DNA of 25,376 bases. Source: an uncultured Collinsella sp. GTDB taxonomy: Bacteria > Actinomycetota > Coriobacteriia > Coriobacteriales > Coriobacteriaceae. Under the pieces are notes generated by a model. It searched no databases and was not told the DNA's origin. It saw only the letters and a list, made by a program, of their open reading frames with translations. The position numbers and the translations under genes are program-made. The stretch is from NCBI GenBank assembly GCA_902493545.1, contig CABUQI010000007.1, positions 1 to 25,376 on the forward strand, given 5' to 3'. Shown here piece after piece: positions 15,291 to 22,003 of the stretch; positions within the stretch are counted from its first letter, which is position 1; every line of letters starts with the position of its first letter.

Positions 15291-16118
15291 ATGAGCGAGA
15301 CCGCAGTCAACGGCGTCGAGCCGATCATCTTCCTTGATGACGTCCACGTCACCTTTAGGACCCGTACCGGTTCGATTCTGCACCCCAACCTGGTTCACGC
15401 CGTCCAGGGTGTAACGATTAAGCTCATGCCCGGTCAGACGATTGGTATCGTCGGCGAGTCCGGTTGCGGTAAGTCCACCACCGCCAACGTCATGTGCGGC
15501 CTGCAGGCCCCCACGAGCGGCAAGGTCTACTTTAAGGGCAAGGACGTTACCAAGCGTACTGCCGAGGACCGTCGCCACATGGGCCGCGTCATCTCGGTCG
15601 TGTTCCAGAATCCGGCTACGGCGCTCAACCCCCGCATGGTCGTTCGCGAGCAACTGCTCGACCCCATGCGCGTCCACAACCTGGGTACTGAGGCCGAGCA
15701 GGAGAAGCGCGTCAAGGAGCTCTTGGAGCTCACCGGTCTGCCCAGCTCCGCCGCCGAGGTTCTTCCCGGCCAGCTTTCGGGCGGCCAGCGCCAGCGCGTC
15801 GCAATTGCCCGTGCCCTGTCGCTGAACCCCGATGCCATCATCGCCGACGAGCCCACCTCGGCTCTGGACGTTTCGGTCCGCGCGCAGATTCTGAACCTGC
15901 TGACCGACCTTAAAAAGGAGCTCGGCCTGGCCATGGTGTTCATTAGCCATGACATCCAGACGGTCCGCTATATCTCTGACGACATCATCGTTATGAATGG
16001 CGGCAAGATCGTCGAGCAGGGCGAGGCCAAGCAGGTCTTCCAGCATCCTCAGGACCCCTACACCAAGATGCTGCTCGGCGCTGCGCCGTCGCTGCTTCAT
16101 CCCAAGCTCGGCGAGTAG
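15291..16118 (+). CDS. ABC transporter ATPase, DppF/OppF type
   Basis: A 275-residue cytoplasmic ATPase, the second nucleotide-binding subunit of the system. Motifs in order: Walker A GESGCGKST, Q-loop FQNPATALNPRM, signature LSGGQRQRVA, Walker B and D-loop DEPTSALD, and switch histidine ISHD. The C-terminal tail HPQDPYTKMLLGAAPSL is the usual oligopeptide-ATPase ending. The ATG at 15291 directly follows the previous stop, with an excellent GGAGGTGA inside the upstream gene, so translation is coupled. It would form a heterodimer with the ATPase half of the fusion protein. Confidence 0.94.
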   Translation: MSETAVNGVEPIIFLDDVHVTFRTRTGSILHPNLVHAVQGVTIKLMPGQTIGIVGESGCGKSTTANVMCGLQAPTSGKVYFKGKDVTKRTAEDRRHMGRVISVVFQNPATALNPRMVVREQLLDPMRVHNLGTEAEQEKRVKELLELTGLPSSAAEVLPGQLSGGQRQRVAIARALSLNPDAIIADEPTSALDVSVRAQILNLLTDLKKELGLAMVFISHDIQTVRYISDDIIVMNGGKIVEQGEAKQVFQHPQDPYTKMLLGAAPSLLHPKLGE

Positions 16119-16134
16119 CCTCGCTTTCCCTCCC

Positions 16135-16162
16135 GTGCGCCCGGTTCACTTACCGGGCGCAC
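16135..16162 (+). other. Intercistronic hairpin between ATPase and esterase genes
   Basis: GTGCGCCCGG and CCGGGCGCAC form a perfect 10-bp, very G+C-rich stem with loop TTCACTTA, 16 bases after the ATPase stop. The following CTCCGTTGCG is not a U-tract. It is more likely a processing or stability element, or a leaky terminator, than a full stop. Confidence 0.55.
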
Positions 16163-16198
16163 CTCCGTTGCGATTTCGAAAGGTTGGGTTCACGAGCC

Positions 16199-17176
16199 AT
16201 GCCAAGTGCTCAGGAGCTACAACAGCAATTTGGTGAATATCGAGGCGCTATGCCCCGTCCATCGGATTTCGATCTCTTTTGGAAGGACCGCATGGCCGAG
16301 GCCGACGCCGTCGAGCTCGACTATGCGATTGAGGCGGCTTCGGTTGCGGATTCCGCGACCTGTCGGTTTTTCGACCTCTGGTATACCGGCATGTGTGGTG
16401 CACGCCTGCATGCCAAGTATCTCAAGCCGGTTTCGGACGAGCCCGTGCCGCTGGTGCTACAGTTCCACGGCTATCCGGGTGCAAGCCGCAGCTGGTTTGA
16501 GCAGGCGTCGTTTGCGGGCATGGGCATGGCACTCATCGCTCTCGATTGTCCTGGCCAGGGTGGCCCCTCCGAGGATATTGGTGGATTTGAAGGCACGACG
16601 GTTGCTGGGCATATCGTCGCCGGTATCGACGGCGACCCGGCCAACCTCTACTATGTCCGCTTGCACCAAGATATTCGCATCCTGTGCCGCATCGTTCGCG
16701 AGCTCGTGGGCATCGATCTTTCCCGCGTATTTGTGAACGGCGCGTCGCAGGGCGGCGGTCTGGGCATTGCTACCTGTGCGCTTAACAGCGAGCTTATCAA
16801 TCGCGCCGCCATCCTCTATCCCTTCCTGTCAGATTTCCGCCTGGTCTGGGATTTGGATGCCGACGACATTGCCTACGAGGGCCTGCGCTATTGGTCTCGC
16901 TGGTTTGACGAGGACTCGACTCGTATTGACGAAGCCTATGCCAAGCTGGCGTACTTCGATTCCAAGAACTTTGCCCCTATGGTCAAATGCCCCGTGCTGT
17001 TTGGCACTGGCACAGCCGATATCGTCTGTCCGCCAGCGACGCAGTGTGCGGTCTATAACAACCTGACCTGTGAAAAGCGTCATGAGTTCTTTGAAGGCTT
17101 TGGCCACGAGGAGATTCAGGATTTTGACGATTTGATCATTCCGTTTTTCTGCAAGGGAGGGGAGGCTCATGTCTAA
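16199..17176 (+). CDS. CE7-type acetyl esterase (acetyl xylan esterase / cephalosporin C deacetylase family)
   Basis: A 325-residue alpha/beta-hydrolase with no signal peptide, so cytoplasmic. CE7 landmarks: FHGYPGASRSW (oxyanion region), DCPGQGGPSED (in place of the usual RGQGG), nucleophile elbow GASQGG with S183, acid D274 in GTGTADIV, and H303 in GFGHEE. As I recall, these fall almost exactly at the S188/D274/H303 positions of the Thermotoga maritima enzyme. CE7 enzymes remove acetyl groups from small sugars. In this cluster the natural guess is O-acetylated sialic acid or ManNAc; that is inference. The start at 16199 has AAAGG rather far upstream (15 bases), so the exact start is uncertain. 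It overlaps the next gene by eight bases. Confidence 0.9.
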   Translation: MPSAQELQQQFGEYRGAMPRPSDFDLFWKDRMAEADAVELDYAIEAASVADSATCRFFDLWYTGMCGARLHAKYLKPVSDEPVPLVLQFHGYPGASRSWFEQASFAGMGMALIALDCPGQGGPSEDIGGFEGTTVAGHIVAGIDGDPANLYYVRLHQDIRILCRIVRELVGIDLSRVFVNGASQGGGLGIATCALNSELINRAAILYPFLSDFRLVWDLDADDIAYEGLRYWSRWFDEDSTRIDEAYAKLAYFDSKNFAPMVKCPVLFGTGTADIVCPPATQCAVYNNLTCEKRHEFFEGFGHEEIQDFDDLIIPFFCKGGEAHV

Positions 17177-18020
17177 GTGCGAGAGCAATGTTGACGAGCT
17201 GATTGTCCCCGGGCTCGTGGGAATTCCTGGAACGGTTTCGTCAAGGCTCGCAGAATATCGGGACTGGCGCGGTGATGTCCAAGCAGATGTTTCTGATTTA
17301 GAGACATGCGCTTCGAATCTTGAGATTCAAGGCCTGGCCATTACGGCGATTGACTTTGTTAACCCCTGCGCCCGTTACTCGGAGGTCTCCTTTGAGCTCG
17401 GTGACGATGCGATTCACGCTCGTTTGATCGAGCCTGTCGGTCGTGCCCGAGTATCTGAGCGCGTGCCGTTGTGCCTGATGTTCCACGACATCGATCGGCC
17501 TGTGCGCGGCTGGCATCACATGACGAGATTTGCCGCCATGGGGTATGCCGTCCTCGCGCTGGATGACGATGTTGCTGGTGCAGACGACCTGCAGCGGGGG
17601 ATTTCTTCGCCCGCTTTTGTCGAGCGCGTCCGTTGGGGTTGCGCGCTGGCGAAGGTGGCGCGCAATCTTGATGGCATGGACCCCGACCGCATCTTTGCAT
17701 GGGGCGAGGGTCTTGGCGGCGGAGTCGCGCTGGCGGTTTCTGCTCTGGACGAGCGGGGCCTCGCTTGCACGGCGGTTGCCAATCCAATTCCCGGTGGCCT
17801 CGAGGCGCTGTCGTCTCGGGTGCGCGGATCGGTGCTCATGGGCACATCGCTCATGGATGCCGCGAGCGACCCCAAGGGCCAGTTTGCCGTATTCAACGGT
17901 CTTGAGTGTGACCGGAGGCATATCATCTATGCCAAATACGCTCACGAGCGCATCAATGCGTTCGAAAACGAAGTCGTCGACTTCTTTAACCAAACGTTCT
18001 ACCCGTGTTCTTTGGCCTAG
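17169..18020 (+). CDS. Degenerate CE7-esterase homologue, likely pseudoenzyme
   Basis: A 283-residue paralogue of the upstream esterase: FHDIDRPVRGW aligns with its FHGYPGASRSW, and GTSLMDAASDPKGQFAVFNGLECDRRH with its GTGTADIVCPPATQCAVYNNLTCEKRH. The nucleophile elbow reads WGEGLGGG, so glycine 181 replaces the catalytic serine. A histidine remains (YAHERI), and the acid position is arguable. The frame is intact and the start overlaps the preceding gene (ATGTCTAA shared) with GGGAGGGGAGG upstream, so it is expressed and coupled rather than a decaying pseudogene. It may be a partner or regulator of the active enzyme. Function unknown; codon use is less biased than in the transporter genes. 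Confidence 0.8.
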   Translation: MSKCESNVDELIVPGLVGIPGTVSSRLAEYRDWRGDVQADVSDLETCASNLEIQGLAITAIDFVNPCARYSEVSFELGDDAIHARLIEPVGRARVSERVPLCLMFHDIDRPVRGWHHMTRFAAMGYAVLALDDDVAGADDLQRGISSPAFVERVRWGCALAKVARNLDGMDPDRIFAWGEGLGGGVALAVSALDERGLACTAVANPIPGGLEALSSRVRGSVLMGTSLMDAASDPKGQFAVFNGLECDRRHIIYAKYAHERINAFENEVVDFFNQTFYPCSLA

Positions 18021-18044
18021 ACGGCCTGGACACTGCCAACAGGA

Positions 18045-18067
18045 GTGGGCGGCATAGGGCCGCCCGC
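18045..18067 (+). other. Intercistronic hairpin upstream of nanA
   Basis: GTGGGCGGC and GCCGCCCGC form a 9-bp stem (one U-G pair) with loop ATAGG. It lies 24 bases after the stop of the esterase homologue and ends nine bases before the nanA ribosome binding site TAAGGAG. No U-tract follows. Confidence 0.5.
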
Positions 18068-18088
18068 CAGACAACTAAGGAGATTCTT

Positions 18089-19009
18089 GTGGCAACTCAG
18101 AAATTCACCGGCGTTATCCCTCCCGTCGTTGTTCCCGATACCGAAGATCACCAGCTCGACGTTGCCTCCTTTGAGCGCAGCATTAACCGCATGATCGATG
18201 CCGGCGTCGATGGCCTGTTCTTCCTGGGCTCCTCGGGCGAGGTCGTCTTCTCCACCGACGAGCGTCGTCGCCAGATTATCGCCGAGGCCGTCCGTATCGT
18301 CGACCACCGTGTGCCCGTTCTGGTCGGCATCATCGATACCGAGACCGAGCGCATGATCGAGCACGGCAAGGTCGCTCAGGAGCTGGGCGCCGATGCCCTC
18401 GTCGCCACCTGCCCGTTCTATGCCCTGCAGGGCATGACCGAGGTCGAGGAGCACTTCCGTATCCTGCACGAGGAGCTCGACCTGCCCATCTTTGCCTATG
18501 ACATTCCCGTCTGCGTTCACACCAAGCTCCCCTGGAAGCTCCTTGCCAAGCTCGGCGCCGAGGGCGTCCTTGCTGGCGTCAAGGATTCCTCGGGTGATGA
18601 TATCTCGTTCCGCTACCTCGTTCAGGAGAACGAGAAGAACGGCCATCCGATGAGCATCCTCACCGGTCACGAGGTTGTTGTCGACGGCGCCTACCTCGGT
18701 GGCGCCGACGGTTCCGTCCCGGGTCTCGCCAACGTTGAGCCCGAGGGCTACGTGCGTCAGTGGAAGGCCGCTCAGGCTGGTGACTGGGCTACCGTCAAGG
18801 CCGAGCAGGATCGCCTCAATGAGATTTCGCACATCTGGGATGTCACCTCGGGCGTCCAGGGCTATGCCGGTGGCGTCGGCGCCTTCAAGACCGCTATGAA
18901 CCTTATGGGCATCTTCGACAGCCCGACCATGCCGCGCCCGGTGAAGGCCATGACCGGCGAGAACGTTGAGGCGATTAAGAAGGTCCTTCAGGACAACGGT
19001 CTCCTTTAA
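18089..19009 (+). CDS. nanA: N-acetylneuraminate lyase (DapA/NanA aldolase family)
   Basis: A 306-residue class I (Schiff-base) aldolase of the cytoplasm, expected to split N-acetylneuraminate into N-acetylmannosamine and pyruvate. Key positions match E. coli NanA numbering as I remember it: GSSGE at 47-51 (DapA proteins have GTTGE), tyrosine 137 in YDIPV, and lysine 165 in GVKDSSGD, which forms the Schiff base. Start GTG at 18089 has TAAGGAG six bases upstream; the longer in-frame extension has no site and crosses the hairpin. The family also contains dihydrodipicolinate synthases and keto-deoxy sugar aldolases, but the kinase and NanE neighbours support the lyase role. It is followed by a long stem-loop. 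Confidence 0.85.
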   Translation: MATQKFTGVIPPVVVPDTEDHQLDVASFERSINRMIDAGVDGLFFLGSSGEVVFSTDERRRQIIAEAVRIVDHRVPVLVGIIDTETERMIEHGKVAQELGADALVATCPFYALQGMTEVEEHFRILHEELDLPIFAYDIPVCVHTKLPWKLLAKLGAEGVLAGVKDSSGDDISFRYLVQENEKNGHPMSILTGHEVVVDGAYLGGADGSVPGLANVEPEGYVRQWKAAQAGDWATVKAEQDRLNEISHIWDVTSGVQGYAGGVGAFKTAMNLMGIFDSPTMPRPVKAMTGENVEAIKKVLQDNGLL

Positions 19010-19031
19010 AGCTTTCCCAGGCACCCGACCT

Positions 19032-19089
19032 CGCCGTTCAACCGTGCGGCCATGACCCATTAGGTCAATGGTCACACGGTTTCTCGGCG
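19032..19089 (+). other. Long stem-loop between nanA and the ROK kinase
   Basis: A 58-nt structure. Outer stem CGCCG/CGGCG; a 4x4 internal loop; ACCGTG/CACGGT; one mismatch; GGCCAT/ATGGTC including a G-U pair; a one-base bulge; and GACC/GGTC closing loop CATTA. About 21 base pairs in total. No U-tract follows, so a processing or stability role is more likely than termination. The rest of this 173-base gap has only a weakly structured, pyrimidine-rich stretch before the kinase AAGGAG. Confidence 0.6.
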
Positions 19090-19182
19090 ATCTCGGGCAC
19101 CTGGAAAACCTTTACCGCGCTGTGACGGCTAGCCTGACGGCGCATTTCCTGTAGTTGTTTTTTATCTCCTAAGGAGAGCGAC

Positions 19183-20148
19183 ATGGAGAACAAGTACGTC
19201 TGCTCTGTCGATATCGGCGGAACTAAGATCGCGACTGCCATCATGGAGTACCCGGCTGACGGCAGCGTGCCCCATCCCGTTTTTGAGGCCGAGGTTCCCA
19301 CCGAGGCCCAAGAGGGCGGCGAGGCCGTCTTCCAGCGTATCGAGGCGTCCATCAAGGCTGCTCTCGAGGCGAATCCCGATGTCGAGGTCCTTGGCGTCGG
19401 TATCGGTGCCGCCGGCGTTGTCGATCCCAAGACGGGCGCCATCGCGTATGCCAACGAGATCATGCCCGGCTGGTCCGGCGTTCAGTTGGGGCCGCGCCTG
19501 CGCGAGGACCTCGGTCTTCCCGTTGCCGTTGTAGGCGACGTGCAGGCTCATGCTCTGGGCGAGGCCCACTGGGGCGTCGGCAAGGGCAAGTTCTCCGTCT
19601 TGTGTCTTGGCATCGGTACGGGCATCGGCGGCGCATATGTCGAGAACGGCCGCGTGATGCAGGGCTTCCATGGTGCTGCCGGTCATATGGGCCACATCGA
19701 GTGCTCGGCTGCCGCCGGTATTCCCTGCGCCTGCGGGCGTTCCGGCCATCTGGAGTCGGTTGCTTCGGGCACTTCCATTGGTCGTATGTACGATGAGCGC
19801 TTTGGTCGCGTCGACCCCAGCCGTCCTTCGGTCGGTCGCGATGTGAACGACCTGTGCCGTGCGGGCGACGCAAAGGCGACCGAGGTCATCCATGACGCCG
19901 GCTTTGCGCTGGGGGCCAGCTTGGGCTCGCTCGCTAATATCCTGGACCCTGAGGTCATCGTGCTTTCGGGCGGCGTGATTCACCAAGGTCCCGATTGGCG
20001 TTCGCAGACGTGGAAGGATTCGGTGCACGAGGGCTATGCCAGCCAGGCGCTCGATCCGCTTCAGGACACGCCGATCCTCATCGGTTCTCTGGAGGGCGAT
20101 GCTCCGCTCATCGGTGCCGCCGAACACCTTCTTGCATCGTTGAAGTAA
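19183..20148 (+). CDS. nanK: ROK family sugar kinase, probable N-acetylmannosamine kinase
   Basis: A 321-residue cytoplasmic kinase, expected to phosphorylate ManNAc to ManNAc-6-phosphate. It has the phosphate loop DIGGTK (10-15), the catalytic aspartate D119 in VGDVQAHALGE, the glycine-rich GIGTGIGGAYVENG, and the ROK zinc region from 167 to 191. Glucokinases of this family carry E-x-G-H, whereas here the segment reads H-M-G-H (168-171), which I recall as a NanK-like feature. The zinc motif has C182 and C184 but histidine 189 where the third cysteine normally sits. Start ATG 19183 follows AAGGAG. Placement between nanA and nanE supports the ManNAc assignment; the sugar specificity is inferred. 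Confidence 0.85.
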   Translation: MENKYVCSVDIGGTKIATAIMEYPADGSVPHPVFEAEVPTEAQEGGEAVFQRIEASIKAALEANPDVEVLGVGIGAAGVVDPKTGAIAYANEIMPGWSGVQLGPRLREDLGLPVAVVGDVQAHALGEAHWGVGKGKFSVLCLGIGTGIGGAYVENGRVMQGFHGAAGHMGHIECSAAAGIPCACGRSGHLESVASGTSIGRMYDERFGRVDPSRPSVGRDVNDLCRAGDAKATEVIHDAGFALGASLGSLANILDPEVIVLSGGVIHQGPDWRSQTWKDSVHEGYASQALDPLQDTPILIGSLEGDAPLIGAAEHLLASLK

Positions 20149-20165
20149 ACATAACTACCAAGTGC

Positions 20166-20263
20166 GCCTTCTGAGGTGCCGCAGATTGACGTGAAAGAGG
20201 AGCGAAGCGTACTTCGGTATGCGAGCGACGGTTTGAACGTCAAGGTGCGGTGTCTCAGAAGGC
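20166..20263 (+). other. 98-nt long-armed hairpin with UUCG tetraloop upstream of nanE
   Basis: The arms 20166-20192 and 20237-20263 pair over 25 positions: 10 bp (GCCTTCTGAG/CTCAGAAGGC), three consecutive G-U/U-G pairs, 5 bp, a 2x2 internal loop, then 7 bp (TTGACGT/ACGTCAA). Inside, GCGTAC and GTATGC (one G-U) close a UUCG tetraloop at 20213-20216. The G-U pairs work only in the plus-strand RNA. TGTTTTG follows the outer stem. It occupies most of the 140-base gap. It may be a cis-regulatory RNA, an attenuator or a dispersed REP/MITE-like element. Confidence 0.75.
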
Positions 20264-20288
20264 TGTTTTGAGAAAGGTTGAGTCGAAC

Positions 20289-20975
20289 ATGACCGTTGAT
20301 CCTTTGATCCAGTCCCTGAAGGGCAAGCTCGTCGTGAGCGTTCAGGCGTATATGGGCGAGCCGCTTCGTACGCCCGAGACCATGGCTCAAATGTCTCGAG
20401 CTTGTGAGCTCGGCGGCGCCGCCGCCATTCGCTGCCAGGGTCTTGCCGACATTGCCGCCATTAAGGGTCGCTGTGAGGTTCCCGTCATCGGCCTGTGGAA
20501 AGATGGGCACGAGGGCGTTTACATCACGCCGACGCTGCGTCACGCTCGCGCCTGCGTTGCTGCCGGTGCCGATATCGTGGCGATCGACGCCACCGATCGT
20601 CCGCGCCCCGATGGCAAGACGGTCGAGGATACTTTCCGCCCGCTGCACGAGGAGGGTGTGCTCCTGATGGCGGATTGTGCCACCATCGAAGATATTCGCC
20701 GTGCGGTTGATATGGGCTTCGACCTTGTATCTACCACGCTTTCTCACGGTGTCGCTGCCATCGACTGCACCATGGCCGATGGCCCCGATCTGCCGCTCCT
20801 GCGTCAGGCGACCGAGGAATTCCCCGGTCTTCCCATCATCTGCGAGGGCCGCGTGCACACGCCCGAGGAGGCTCGCGCCGCGATCGATGCTGGCGCCTGG
20901 GCCGTTGTCGTCGGCACCGCCATCACGCACCCCACGAGTATTACGAGTTGGTTCAAGGCTGCGCTTGAGGCGTAA
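20289..20975 (+). CDS. nanE: N-acetylmannosamine-6-phosphate 2-epimerase
   Basis: A 228-residue TIM-barrel enzyme that converts ManNAc-6-phosphate to GlcNAc-6-phosphate, the entry to amino sugar catabolism. Length is that of stand-alone NanE. Motifs in order: VSVQAYMGEPLRTPETMAQM near the start, AAAIRCQGLADIAAIK, the catalytic lysine region VIGLWKD, IDATDRPRPDG, and the C-terminal phosphate-binding CEGRVHTPEEA and VVVGTAITHPTSIT. The start at 20289 has AAAGG eleven bases upstream; an in-frame extension to 20250 lies within the long hairpin. It is the last gene of the sialic acid cluster, and a terminator-like hairpin follows. Confidence 0.95.
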   Translation: MTVDPLIQSLKGKLVVSVQAYMGEPLRTPETMAQMSRACELGGAAAIRCQGLADIAAIKGRCEVPVIGLWKDGHEGVYITPTLRHARACVAAGADIVAIDATDRPRPDGKTVEDTFRPLHEEGVLLMADCATIEDIRRAVDMGFDLVSTTLSHGVAAIDCTMADGPDLPLLRQATEEFPGLPIICEGRVHTPEEARAAIDAGAWAVVVGTAITHPTSITSWFKAALEA

Positions 20976-21002
20976 GACAGGCCTCGTATCCGCTCGGGGC
21001 GG

Positions 21003-21008
21003 TATACT
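21003..21008 (+). promoter_or_regulatory. Possible -10 element for rapZ
   Basis: TATACT preceded by GG lies 28 bases after the nanE stop and about 70 before rapZ. No convincing -35 was found. If real, transcription would start around 21014, and the following hairpin would lie in the rapZ leader, acting as an attenuator rather than as the nanE terminator. Confidence 0.3.
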
Positions 21009-21026
21009 CAATATAGGCAATTGACC

Positions 21027-21063
21027 GCGCGGGATCCGGGTTGCTGGGTCCCGCGCTTGTTTT
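21027..21063 (+). terminator. Intrinsic terminator after nanE
   Basis: GCGCGGGATCC (21027-21037) pairs with GGGTCCCGCGC (21046-21056), an 11-bp stem with one U-G pair and an 8-base loop. The tail TTGTTTT follows at once. It is the natural end of the sialic acid cluster and sits 14 bases before the first rapZ start candidate. Confidence 0.7.
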
Positions 21064-21076
21064 CGGGAGGCAGCAC

Positions 21077-21997
21077 ATGCAAAAGGGAGATGCCATGGAT
21101 GCGGCGGAGCGCTCGGAGCGCATCCCCGATATCGTCATCATCACCGGAATGTCCGGATCGGGCCGCACACAGGCCATGCACGTGTTCGAGGACATGGGCT
21201 ATTATTGCATCGATAACCTGCCTCCGCGTCTCATCGCCCAGCTTGCCGAGCTCGTCGGCATCAATACGGGCGTGGGCAGGCATCTCGCCGTCACCTGTGA
21301 CCTGCGCAGCCAGGGCTTGTTCGATGAGCTGCTCGATGCCGTTGCCGCACTCGAGGAGCGCGAGATGAGCTGTGACATCGTGTTTCTCGAGGCCTCTGAC
21401 GAGGTGCTGATCCGTCGTTATAGCGAAAACCGCCGCCGCCATCCCATTGGCAAGCCGGGGGAGACTACGGCCGATGCGATTCAGCGCGAGCGCCTGCAGC
21501 TGCAGGGTGTGCGCGACCGAGCCGATATGATCATCGACACGAGCCGCCTGCGTACCTCTGCCCTGCGCAACAAATTGCGCATGGCGTTCTCCGAGTTGTC
21601 CGACCAGCAGCTCATGGACGTTCACGTGTTCTCGTTTGGCTTTAAGCACGGTATGCCCGTTGAGGCGGACATTATGATCGACGTTCGCTTCCTGCCCAAT
21701 CCGTTCTACGATCCCGAGATGCGCACCATGACCGGTCTCGATAAGAAGGTCTCCGACTTTGTTCTGGACCATCCCAAGACCCAGGAGTTCTGGAAAGCTT
21801 GGACGCAGCTGCTCGATACGGTGATGCCGGGCTATATCGCGGAGGGCAAGCCACAGCTTTCTATTGCCATCGGCTGCACGGGCGGTCAACACCGCAGCGT
21901 TGCCATCGCCGAGGCCACGGCACGTTATTTGGAAGGCGCTCAATATCACGTGAGCATTTCCCACCGCGACCTGTCGCGCGCCAACACGAAAGCATAG
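21077..21997 (+). CDS. rapZ: RNase adapter / nucleotide-binding protein RapZ (YvcJ)
   Basis: A 306-residue cytoplasmic P-loop protein. The nucleotide site GMSGSGRT lies near residue 24, followed by the conserved EDMGYYCIDNLPP. The C-terminal domain ends with the family signature GCTGGQHRSVAIAEA and SHRDL. In E. coli RapZ adapts RNase E to a small RNA controlling glucosamine-6-phosphate synthase; in Gram-positives the homologue YvcJ has GTPase activity and a less clear role. Two starts are possible: ATG 21077 with GGGAGG upstream (used here), or ATG 21095 with AAAGGGAG upstream, giving 300 residues. whiA starts six bases after its stop. Confidence 0.93.
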   Translation: MQKGDAMDAAERSERIPDIVIITGMSGSGRTQAMHVFEDMGYYCIDNLPPRLIAQLAELVGINTGVGRHLAVTCDLRSQGLFDELLDAVAALEEREMSCDIVFLEASDEVLIRRYSENRRRHPIGKPGETTADAIQRERLQLQGVRDRADMIIDTSRLRTSALRNKLRMAFSELSDQQLMDVHVFSFGFKHGMPVEADIMIDVRFLPNPFYDPEMRTMTGLDKKVSDFVLDHPKTQEFWKAWTQLLDTVMPGYIAEGKPQLSIAIGCTGGQHRSVAIAEATARYLEGAQYHVSISHRDLSRANTKA

Positions 21998-22003
21998 GCC
22001 TGC

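Noticed and set aside
17169..18020. The second esterase homologue as a decaying pseudogene
   Set aside because: The frame is intact over 283 codons, overlaps the upstream gene for coupled translation, and has a strong ribosome binding site. A retained non-catalytic protein fits better.
19165..19177. TCTCCT-A-AGGAGA palindrome over the kinase ribosome binding site as a translational switch
   Set aside because: The possible hairpin has only five pairs and a three-base loop. It may be chance complementarity to the Shine-Dalgarno sequence.
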